From Hyphomicrobiales bacterium (GTDB lineage Bacteria > Pseudomonadota > Alphaproteobacteria > Rhizobiales > Beijerinckiaceae): 11,716 nt of DNA. A program made the position numbers and the translations under genes. Where the stretch lies: positions 1 to 11,716 of the forward strand of contig PXAW01000109.1 in assembly GCA_003567055.1 (NCBI GenBank), given 5' to 3'. Under the pieces are notes generated by a model. It did no database searches and had not been told where the DNA came from. It worked only from the letters and a program-made list of their open reading frames with translations. Of the stretch, positions 1-5,158 are shown in pieces (within the stretch, counting starts at the first letter, position 1; every line of letters begins with the position of its first letter).

Positions 1-1
1 G

Positions 2-340
2 ACCGGCGAAAAGCTCGAATACGAGCCGCTGCGGATCGTGCCGGCGCAGGTCGAGCGTCTGGAGAAGGAGATCGACACGCTCAACGGCTCGCTGGCGCCT
101 TTGCGCTCCTTCGTGCTCCCCGGCGGGGCGCCCGCCGCCGCCGCCCTGCATCTCGCCCGCACCGTCTGCCGCCGCGCCGAGCGCTGCGTCGTCGAACTCG
201 CCCATCGCCAGGACGAGACGGTGTCGGATGCGTCGATCCAGTATCTCAACCGGCTCTCGGATTTCCTCTTCGTCGCCTCGCGCTATGTGAATAATGGTGG
301 CGCGGGTGACGTGCTCTGGGTGCCGGGCAAGAATCGTTGA
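2..340 (+). CDS. Cob(I)alamin adenosyltransferase, PduO type (3' part, 5' end outside window)
   Basis: ATP:cob(I)alamin adenosyltransferases of the PduO/MMAB type attach the 5'-deoxyadenosyl group to cob(I)alamin in the cytosol, giving coenzyme B12. The open frame enters at base 2 and gives 112 residues before TGA; full proteins are about 190 residues, so the N-terminal ATP-binding part is missing. Visible family motifs are FVLPGG, then HLARTVCRRAER, then YLNRLSDFLFVASR, which are the diagnostic C-terminal helices of the family. The GTG at base 38 is internal, because the frame is open and conserved upstream of it. The stop codon lies in the first, degenerate unit of the 13-bp tandem repeat that follows. 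The next gene, etfB, is 332 bp away, so it is probably a separate transcription unit. Family assignment is firm; whether the physiological client is methylmalonyl-CoA or ethylmalonyl-CoA mutase is inference. Confidence 0.93.
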   Translation, partial: TGEKLEYEPLRIVPAQVERLEKEIDTLNGSLAPLRSFVLPGGAPAAAALHLARTVCRRAERCVVELAHRQDETVSDASIQYLNRLSDFLFVASRYVNNGGAGDVLWVPGKNR

Positions 341-405
341 GATTCATCGTTGAGATTCATCGTTGAGATTCATCGTTGAGTTTCGTCGTTGAGTTTCGTC
401 GATGA
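341..405. repeat. 13-bp tandem repeat, five units
   Basis: Three identical copies of GATTCATCGTTGA (341-353, 354-366, 367-379) are followed by GTTTCGTCGTTGA (380-392) and GTTTCGTCGATGA (393-405). The last nine bases of the adenosyltransferase gene (AATCGTTGA, 332-340) match the 3' part of the unit, so the array appears to have grown from the gene's own stop region. Each perfect unit contains GATTC, a GANTC methylation site. All bases are read directly. Confidence 0.95.
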
Positions 406-445
406 TCGCGGCACGGGGCTGATCGCCGCAGCATGCGTGTTGCGG

Positions 446-474
446 TGCCGAAATGCCTGATGCGAATCGGCATT
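446..474. promoter_or_regulatory. Inverted repeat, possible operator or weak terminator
   Basis: Two overlapping dyads occur: TGCCGA (446-451) with TCGGCA (467-472), and AATGCC (452-457) with GGCATT (469-474). They can pair alternatively around the same centre. No T tract follows, so an intrinsic terminator is unlikely. A GAATC (GANTC) site at 464-468 lies in the right half. It could be an operator for etfB or a transcript-end structure for the adenosyltransferase gene; the sequence does not decide. Confidence 0.35.
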
Positions 475-494
475 AGGCCTGAACCGGTGACGCG

Positions 495-523
495 TTGACA
501 AGCGTGAATGCCCCTCGCTACGG
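495..523 (+). promoter_or_regulatory. etfB: Candidate promoter for etfBA-hbd
   Basis: A perfect TTGACA hexamer at 495-500 is followed 17 bp later by CTACGG (518-523), a poor -10 match; shifting one base gives TACGGT. It lies about 150 bp upstream of the etfB start codon. The -35 match is notable in DNA this GC-rich, but the weak -10 keeps confidence low. Confidence 0.3.
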
Positions 524-672
524 TCCGCGCGCGCTCGAAGCCAGTGGTTTCCGGCGGGAAACGGGTATCATCATCCGGTTCTCCGCCGCAGCGGGTCACC
601 GCCGTCGCAACGATCGACGCGATGCCGGGCGTCCGCCGCAGGGACCGCCAACAGTCGAAGGGATGGAAACCG

Positions 673-1422
673 ATGAAGATCCTCGTACCTGTGAAACGGG
701 TCGTCGATTACAACGTCAAGATCCGCGTCAAGCCGGACGGATCGGGCGTGGAACTCGCCAATGTGAAGATGTCGATGAACCCCTTCGACGAGATCGCCGT
801 CGAAGAGGCCATCCGCCTCAAGGAAAAGGGCGTCGCCGAGGAGATCGTCGTGGTCTCGATCGGGCCGCAGCAGGCGCAGGAGACGATCCGCACCGGGCTC
901 GCCATGGGCGCCGATCGCGGCATCCTGGTGAAGACCGACGCCGTAGTCGAGCCGCTCGCCGTCGCCAAGATCCTGAAGGAAGTGATCGGCAAGGAAGAGC
1001 CGGGCCTCGTGATCATGGGCAAGCAGGCGATCGACGACGATTCGAACCAGACCGGCCAGATGCTCGCCGCCCTGCTCGGCTGGGCCCAGGGCACCTTCGC
1101 CTCCAAGGTGGAGATCGCCGACGGCAAGGTCGATGTAACGCGTGAGGTCGATGGCGGTCTGCAGACCGTGACGCTCAACATGCCGGCCATCGTCACCACG
1201 GATCTGCGCCTGAACGAGCCGCGCTATGCCTCGCTGCCCAATATCATGAAGGCCAAGAAGAAGCCCCTCGACGAGACCTCGCCGGAGGATCTCGGCGTCG
1301 ATGTGGCCCAGCGCCTCAAGGTGCTCTCGACCGCCGAGCCGCCCAAGCGCGAAGCCGGTGTGAAGGTCGGCTCCACCGCCGAACTCGTCGAGAAGCTGAA
1401 GAACGAAGCGGGAGTGATCTGA
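673..1422 (+). CDS. etfB: Electron transfer flavoprotein subunit beta
   Basis: EtfB is the AMP-binding subunit of the soluble electron-transfer flavoprotein, which carries electrons from acyl-CoA and related dehydrogenases to ETF:quinone oxidoreductase in the membrane. The 249-residue product matches the family length. It begins [14 protein letters not shown], has the AMP-binding segment [15 protein letters not shown] (about 116-130) and the dehydrogenase recognition loop [18 protein letters not shown] (180-197). The ATG at 673 is chosen because it gives the canonical N terminus and has GAAGGG nine bases upstream; the frame is open to an ATG at 508 but that extension is not EtfB-like. Only two bases separate the stop from etfA, so the two subunits are co-translated in an operon. 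Identification is near certain. Confidence 0.98.
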   Translation: MKILVPVKRVVDYNVKIRVKPDGSGVELANVKMSMNPFDEIAVEEAIRLKEKGVAEEIVVVSIGPQQAQETIRTGLAMGADRGILVKTDAVVEPLAVAKILKEVIGKEEPGLVIMGKQAIDDDSNQTGQMLAALLGWAQGTFASKVEIADGKVDVTREVDGGLQTVTLNMPAIVTTDLRLNEPRYASLPNIMKAKKKPLDETSPEDLGVDVAQRLKVLSTAEPPKREAGVKVGSTAELVEKLKNEAGVI

Positions 1423-1424
1423 CC

Positions 1425-2369
1425 ATGGCCATCCTTCTCCTTGCGGAACACGACAATTCCGCCCTCAAGGACGCGACCCACAAATCCGTCACGGCGGCCA
1501 CCCAGATCGGCGGCCCGGTCCATATCCTCGTCGCCGGCGCCGGCTGCAAGTCCGCCGCCGAGGAAGCCGCGAAGATCGAAGGCGTCGAGAAGGTGCTCGT
1601 CGCCGATGCGCCCGCCTATGAGCACAATCTCGCCGAGCCGCTCGCAGCCCTGATCACCGGGCTCGCCGACGGCTACGACGTGCTGATGGCCCCGGCCACC
1701 ACCACCGGCAAGAACGTGATGCCGCGCGTCGCCGCACTGCTCGACGTGATGCAGGTCTCCGACATCTCGAAGGTGGTCTCGGCCGATACGTTCGAGCGCC
1801 CGATCTATGCCGGCAACGCCATCCAGACCGTGCAATCCACCGATGCCAAGAAGGTGATCACGGTGCGCACCTCCTCCTTCCAGGCGACCGGCGAAGGCGG
1901 TTCCGCCTCGGTGGCGGATGCGACGCCCTCGGATGATCCGGGCCTGTCGCAGTTCAAGAGCCAGGAGATCGCGCAATCCGATCGCCCCGAGCTGGCCTCG
2001 GCCAAGATCATCATCTCCGGTGGTCGCTCGCTCGCCTCGGCGGAGAATTTCGAGAAATACATCGAGCCGATCGCCGACAAGCTCGGCGCCGCCATGGGCG
2101 CCTCGCGCGCCGCGGTCGATGCGGGCTATGCTCCCAATGACTGGCAGGTCGGCCAGACCGGCAAGGTCGTGGCGCCGGATCTGTATATTGCGGTCGGAAT
2201 TTCAGGTGCCATTCAGCATCTGGCCGGTATGAAGGATTCGCGCGTCATCGTCGCCATCAACAAGGACGAGGAAGCGCCGATCTTCCAGGTTGCCGATTAC
2301 GGCCTCGTGGGCGATCTGTTCCAGATCCTGCCGGAACTGCAGGACGAACTCGGCAAGGCCGGGCGCTGA
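1425..2369 (+). CDS. etfA: Electron transfer flavoprotein subunit alpha
   Basis: EtfA binds the redox-active FAD and forms a heterodimer with EtfB, accepting electrons from acyl-CoA dehydrogenases in the cytosol. The product has 314 residues, the usual length. The N-terminal half (MAILLLAEHDN... to about 190) is the Rossmann-like domain shared with EtfB. The C-terminal FAD domain shows SGGR (198-201), QTGK (244-247), SGAIQH (260-265) and the ETF alpha signature running from YIAVGISGAIQH to VAINKD (254-281). The start ATG lies two bases after the etfB stop. An 83-bp gap with a strong hairpin separates it from hbd. There is no sign of truncation. Identification is near certain. Confidence 0.98.
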   Translation: MAILLLAEHDNSALKDATHKSVTAATQIGGPVHILVAGAGCKSAAEEAAKIEGVEKVLVADAPAYEHNLAEPLAALITGLADGYDVLMAPATTTGKNVMPRVAALLDVMQVSDISKVVSADTFERPIYAGNAIQTVQSTDAKKVITVRTSSFQATGEGGSASVADATPSDDPGLSQFKSQEIAQSDRPELASAKIIISGGRSLASAENFEKYIEPIADKLGAAMGASRAAVDAGYAPNDWQVGQTGKVVAPDLYIAVGISGAIQHLAGMKDSRVIVAINKDEEAPIFQVADYGLVGDLFQILPELQDELGKAGR

Positions 2370-2394
2370 AGGCGCGCGGTCATTCTTGAAACCC

Positions 2395-2425
2395 GCGAAG
2401 CCGGCGCCGCACGGGCCGGCTTCGC
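2395..2425 (+). terminator. Hairpin between etfA and hbd
   Basis: GCGAAGCCGGC (2395-2405) and GCCGGCTTCGC (2415-2425) form a perfect 11-bp stem with a nine-base loop. CACAG follows rather than a T run, so it is not a classical intrinsic terminator. It could act as a partial or Rho-assisted terminator, or protect the 3' end of the etfBA message so that hbd is expressed at a different level. The structure is certain, the role is inferred. Confidence 0.55.
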
Positions 2426-2452
2426 CACAGACGACGAACGGGGCGCGCAACC

Positions 2453-3328
2453 ATGGAGATCAGGACCGTCGGCATTATCGGCGCGGGTCAGATGGGCAGC
2501 GGCATCGCCCATGTCTGCGCGCTTGCGGGCATGGATGTGATGCTCAACGATCTGGACGAGGAGCGCATCTCCGCGGGCCTCGCCACGATCAACGGCAACA
2601 TGCAGCGCCAGGTCTCCAAGAAGATCATCGAGGAGGGCGAGCGCCAGGCGGCGCTGGAGCGGATCAAGCCCGCACCGACCTACGAGGATCTCGCGCCCTG
2701 CGATCTGATCATCGAGGCCGCCACCGAGAACGAAGAGGTCAAGCGCAAGATATTCCAGGCCCTGTGCCCGGCGCTCGGCCCCGATACGATCCTCGCGAGC
2801 AACACCTCGTCGATCTCGATCACCCGGCTCGCAGCGTCGACGGACCGGCCCGAGCGCTTCATCGGGATTCATTTCATGAATCCGGTGCCCTTGATGCAGC
2901 TCGTCGAGCTGATTCGCGGCATCGCCACGGAGGACCCCACCTTCGAAGCCGCGAAGGCCTTCATCGCGCGCCTGGGCAAGACGGCGACGGTGGCGGAGGA
3001 TTTCCCCGCCTTCATCGTCAACCGCATCCTGCTGCCGATGATCAACGAGGCGATCTATACGCTCTATGAGGGTGTCGGCTCGGTCGAATCGATCGACACC
3101 GCCATGCGGCTTGGTGCCAACCATCCGATGGGGCCCCTGCAGCTTGCCGATTTCATCGGACTCGATACCTGCCTCTCGGTGATGCAGGTTCTGCATGACG
3201 GGCTGGCCGATACGAAATATCGCCCCTGCCCGCTTCTGGTGAAATATGTCGAGGCTGGGTGGCTCGGGCGCAAGGCCAAGCGCGGCTTCTACGATTATCG
3301 CGGCGAAACGCCGGTTCCCACGCGCTGA
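2453..3328 (+). CDS. hbd: 3-hydroxybutyryl-CoA dehydrogenase
   Basis: This enzyme interconverts 3-hydroxyacyl-CoA (typically 3-hydroxybutyryl-CoA) and 3-ketoacyl-CoA with NAD(P) in the cytosol, in short-chain acyl-CoA breakdown or synthesis. The 291-residue length is that of the stand-alone Hbd/PaaH type, not the multifunctional FadB. The N-terminal Rossmann domain has GAGQMG (10-15) with LND (31-33) ending the second strand. The catalytic residues expected for the family are present at matching spacing: Ser119, His140, Glu152 and Asn190. The C-terminal helical domain shows NHPMGPLQLADFIGLDT and ends GWLGRKAKRGFYDY. It follows etfA by 83 bp, fitting an acyl-CoA oxidation operon. Substrate chain length cannot be read from the sequence, and an in vivo role in polyhydroxybutyrate or ethylmalonyl-CoA metabolism is possible. 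Confidence 0.95.
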   Translation: MEIRTVGIIGAGQMGSGIAHVCALAGMDVMLNDLDEERISAGLATINGNMQRQVSKKIIEEGERQAALERIKPAPTYEDLAPCDLIIEAATENEEVKRKIFQALCPALGPDTILASNTSSISITRLAASTDRPERFIGIHFMNPVPLMQLVELIRGIATEDPTFEAAKAFIARLGKTATVAEDFPAFIVNRILLPMINEAIYTLYEGVGSVESIDTAMRLGANHPMGPLQLADFIGLDTCLSVMQVLHDGLADTKYRPCPLLVKYVEAGWLGRKAKRGFYDYRGETPVPTR

Positions 3329-3355
3329 AACGCGGCGCGCGGGAGATGAAACTGT

Positions 3356-3384
3356 CGCGCATTTGAATCAAATCCGAATGCGCG
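3356..3384. promoter_or_regulatory. Nested palindromes downstream of hbd
   Basis: CGCGCATT (3356-3363) pairs with AATGCGCG (3377-3384) as a perfect 8-bp dyad. Overlapping it is the 13-base palindrome ATTTGAATCAAAT (3361-3373), with a GAATC (GANTC) site across its centre. As RNA it may be the hbd transcript end, though no T run follows. As DNA it is a plausible operator for the small gene that starts at 3443. Neither role is proven. Confidence 0.4.
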
Positions 3385-3442
3385 CGCAAACCTCGTCGTA
3401 AACCGAAGCTGGCATGGTGGCATTGTCACGGAGCCGCTTGTT

Positions 3443-3685
3443 ATGTCGATGGACGCCACCGCCGGAATGAATGCCAGTTGGGCAACGCAGCCGCGAGATC
3501 CCGCATCTCTGGCCGCGCAACAAGTCTCTAATGCCCAGGAGGCTCGTTCCGAGCGGGGCGGGGGCGAGGCGTCGCCCGCCGGGACCGCGCCCTCACGCGA
3601 GCCGGCCCCCTCCCGAATCAGCGACGAACCCGTCCGTTCGGCGCCGCCGCCCGGCCAGGGCCGCAACGTCGATATCTCGGTCTGA
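3443..3685 (+). CDS. Small hypothetical protein, disordered
   Basis: An 80-residue reading frame starts at ATG with GGAG nine bases upstream (3430-3433). Third codon positions are mostly G or C, as in the neighbouring genes. The product is rich in Ala, Pro, Ser, Gly and Arg, has no hydrophobic segment and should be largely unstructured. Its start (MSMDATAGMNA), a short stretch SLAAQQVSNAQEA (about 22-34) and a tail ending PPPGQGRNVDISV faintly recall small 'putative motility' proteins of the YjfB type, which often end in G-x-x-VD-x-x-A. That resemblance is a guess from memory. It sits alone between hbd and the HNH gene. A longer minus-strand frame (3295-3825) overlaps it and shows no family features, so I favour this strand. 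It may be non-coding. Confidence 0.45.
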   Translation: MSMDATAGMNASWATQPRDPASLAAQQVSNAQEARSERGGGEASPAGTAPSREPAPSRISDEPVRSAPPPGQGRNVDISV

Positions 3686-3778
3686 CGCGGGCCCGGCCCG
3701 GCGCCGGGGCATCCGCCATCGCGATCACCACATTGCCCGAACCCTGTGCATGTTTTTTGCCTGCGACCATCGGGAGGC

Positions 3779-3807
3779 TTCACATTCCTGTCGTACTGGG
3801 GCTTAAT
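3779..3807 (+). promoter_or_regulatory. Candidate promoter of the HNH gene
   Basis: TTCACA (3779-3784, five of six to the -35 consensus) and CTTAAT (3802-3807, four of six to the -10 consensus) are separated by exactly 17 bp. Transcription would begin near 3814, only about 37 bases before the GTG start at 3851 and just before a hairpin. It supports the short form of the HNH protein. It is the best-looking sigma70-type promoter in the window. Confidence 0.5.
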
Positions 3808-3815
3808 ACTCTCAC

Positions 3816-3837
3816 GCAGATGCAAGTCGCCATCTGC
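3816..3837 (+). promoter_or_regulatory. Leader hairpin of the HNH gene
   Basis: GCAGATG (3816-3822) and CATCTGC (3831-3837) form a perfect 7-bp stem with an 8-base loop. It ends one base before the ribosome binding site and, given the proposed promoter, would lie at the very 5' end of the message. Such structures often protect mRNA or tune translation; which applies here is inference. Confidence 0.5.
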
Positions 3838-3838
3838 C

Positions 3839-3853
3839 GGAGGAGGTGGTGTG
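3839..3853 (+). promoter_or_regulatory. Strong ribosome binding site deciding a GTG start
   Basis: GGAGGAGGT (3839-3847) is an almost ideal anti-16S match, and its GGAGG cores lie at good spacing from the GTG at 3851-3853. It decides the start in favour of GTG over the in-frame ATG at 3746, which lies upstream of the promoter and has no such site. Confidence 0.8.
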
Positions 3854-4420
3854 AACGTTCATGTTCAGCGAACCGTCTCGCCGGAAGCCTGTCCGGCACT
3901 CGTGCTCAACGCGGATTTCAGACCGTTGAGCTATTACCCTCTCTCGGTCTGGTGCTGGCAGGATACGATCAAGGCGGTGTTTCTGGAGCGGGTCAACATC
4001 GTCTCGCATTATGATCGCAGCGTGCGAAGTCCGGGCTTCGAAATGCGCCTGCCCTCCGTCGTTTCGCTCAAGACCTATATCCAGCCCTCCCGCAATCCCG
4101 CCTTCACCCGCTTCAACGTCTTCCTGCGCGATCGCTTCACCTGCCAGTATTGCGGCGCCCGCGACGATCTCACCTTCGACCATGTGATCCCCCGCTCCCG
4201 GGGTGGCCAGACCACCTGGGAGAACGTCGTTGCCGCCTGCGCGCCCTGCAATCTCAGGAAGGCGGACCGGATGCCCCGGCAGGCGGACATGCTGCCCCGT
4301 CAGGCCCCTTTCGCGCCGAGCGTCTTCCAGCTGCACCAGAACGGTCGCCATTTTCCGCCGAACTATCTGCACGAGAGCTGGCTCGATTACCTCTACTGGG
4401 ATACCGAGCTCGAACCGTGA
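3851..4420 (+). CDS. HNH endonuclease-fold protein
   Basis: The 189-residue product carries a zinc-stabilised HNH nuclease module in its second half: FTCQYCG (Cys98, Cys101), then TFDHVIPRSRGG with the Asp110-His111 pair, Asn125 in TTWENVV, and CAPCNLRK (Cys130, Cys133, Asn134). The catalytic and zinc residues are intact, so nuclease activity on DNA is expected. The N-terminal 90 residues (PALVLNADFRPLSYYPLSVW and onward) and the tail NYLHESWLDYLYWDTELEP are, from memory, strongly conserved in alphaproteobacterial homologues. That conservation argues for a housekeeping role rather than a mobile or restriction enzyme. The specific function is unknown. The GTG start is chosen from its ribosome binding site; the upstream frame to 3746 codes an unrelated-looking Ser/Gly stretch. 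It is transcribed from its own promoter, and a hairpin follows the gene. Confidence 0.9.
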   Translation: MNVHVQRTVSPEACPALVLNADFRPLSYYPLSVWCWQDTIKAVFLERVNIVSHYDRSVRSPGFEMRLPSVVSLKTYIQPSRNPAFTRFNVFLRDRFTCQYCGARDDLTFDHVIPRSRGGQTTWENVVAACAPCNLRKADRMPRQADMLPRQAPFAPSVFQLHQNGRHFPPNYLHESWLDYLYWDTELEP

Positions 4421-4429
4421 GGCAGGCGC

Positions 4430-4451
4430 AAGGGCGCGCCCGCACGCCCTT
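4430..4451 (+). terminator. Hairpin after the HNH gene
   Basis: AAGGGCG (4430-4436) and CGCCCTT (4445-4451) form a perfect 7-bp stem with an 8-base loop, starting ten bases after the HNH stop codon. No T tract follows (CCACGG), so termination may be partial or Rho-dependent. The remaining spacer to ureE (4452-4588) shows nothing else definite. Confidence 0.45.
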
Positions 4452-4588
4452 CCACGGTGGAGAAGAATTGGGGGTGAGGCGATATTCCAAACGCAGCGCG
4501 GGTGTGATGCAGCCTGCGCCCTTCCCTTCCGTCGAGCCCTCGCCTAACCTGTCGGCACCATTTCATGAAAAGCCGCAACGAGGTCCCG

Positions 4589-5158
4589 ATGCTGCGTGCC
4601 ACCGCCGTTATCCGCAAGCCCGCCGTGAAGGCCGAGAAGGTCGTCGACAGCGTCACCCTCGATCACGAGGGCCGCCACCGGCGGCGTGTGACGCTCACGG
4701 GCGATGGCGGGCTCGCCTTCCTGCTTGATCTCGACAAGGCCGTGATTCTCAATGACGGTGATGCGCTCAAGCTCGAAGACGGGCAGCTGGTACGCATCGT
4801 CGCCGCGCCGCAGCCGCTTCTGGAAATCCGCGCCGAAAATCCGCTGCGGCTGCTGCGCCTCGCCTGGCATATCGGCAACCGGCACACGCCCGCCGAGATC
4901 ACGGCGGATGCGATCTATATCGAGGAGGATCACGTGCTGGCCGAGATGGTGCGCGGGCAGGGTGGCACGGCGACACGCGTCGAACGTCCGTTCCAGCCGG
5001 AACGCGGGGCCTATGATCACGATTGCGGGCATGATCACGGGCACGGGCACGGGCACGGTCACCACCATCACGGTCATGGTCATCATCACCATCATGACCA
5101 TGCGCATGACCACACACATGACCACACGCATGATCACGACCACGACCGGCACGGCTGA
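4589..5158 (+). CDS. ureE: Urease accessory protein UreE with His-rich tail
   Basis: UreE is the cytosolic nickel metallochaperone that delivers Ni2+ to the UreDFG-apourease complex. The 189-residue product has an N-terminal peptide-binding domain (about 1-70, [13 protein letters not shown]... [15 protein letters not shown]) and a C-terminal metal-binding domain with LAWHIGNRH (92-99); His94 is the conserved dimer-interface nickel ligand. [13 protein letters not shown] (111-123) is also typical. The last 47 residues contain 25 His plus one Cys. The start at 4589 is preferred because GAGG (4580-4583) lies five bases upstream and MLRATAVI is a typical N terminus; an in-frame ATG at 4565 would add eight residues and has no clear ribosome site. 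Its stop overlaps the ureF start by one base (TGATG), indicating coupled translation. Confidence 0.95.
   Translation: MLRATAVIRKPAVKAEKVVDSVTLDHEGRHRRRVTLTGDGGLAFLLDLDKAVILNDGDALKLEDGQLVRIVAAPQPLLEIRAENPLRLLRLAWHIGNRHTPAEITADAIYIEEDHVLAEMVRGQGGTATRVERPFQPERGAYDHDCGHDHGHGHGHGHHHHGHGHHHHHDHAHDHTHDHTHDHDHDRHG
5015..5155 (+). repeat. Low-complexity His-codon tract in ureE
   Basis: This tract is built of repeated CAC/CAT codons alternating with GGC/GGG/GGT, GAC/GAT and ACA/ACG, including short direct repeats such as GGGCAC three times in a row (5039-5056). It encodes the His/Gly then His/Asp tail of UreE. The frame is intact, so the repeat is coding and not a separate element. Such tracts change length easily by slippage. 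Confidence 0.85.

Larger units (their letters stand above)
341..672. other. Intergenic region upstream of etfB
   Basis: These 332 bp hold no convincing gene. From left to right they contain the 13-bp tandem repeat (341-405), an inverted repeat (446-474), a TTGACA hexamer (495-500) and the ribosome binding site of etfB (GAAGGG, 658-663). The frame of etfB is open upstream to base 508, but that extension is rich in Arg, Pro and Ser and unlike EtfB. An 80-codon minus-strand frame here also lacks family features. The region probably carries the 3' end of the upstream transcript and the promoter of the etfBA-hbd operon. Confidence 0.7.

Noticed and set aside
508..672. In-frame upstream extension of etfB (start at 508)
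   Set aside because: The extra 55 residues are Arg/Ser/Pro-rich and absent from the EtfB family; ATG 673 has a good ribosome site and the canonical N terminus.
1224..1976. Minus-strand open frame of 250 codons over etfB/etfA
   Set aside because: It is antisense to two certain genes and is a GC-driven shadow.
3295..3825. Minus-strand open frame of 176 codons over the small gene
   Set aside because: It overlaps the hbd end and the HNH promoter, and its composition (Arg, Gly, Pro, Ala) resembles a shadow frame.
3746..3850. Longer form of the HNH protein from ATG 3746
   Set aside because: This start lies upstream of the best promoter, has no ribosome site, and the added residues span a hairpin and do not look like the family.
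3853..3873. Possible LexA (SOS) box near the HNH start
   Set aside because: GTTC and GAAC repeats are present, but not at the GTTC-N7-GTTC spacing of the alphaproteobacterial LexA site.
5039..5130. Short repeats resembling a tandem-repeat or CRISPR element
   Set aside because: They are codons for the UreE His-rich tail and have no spacer structure.
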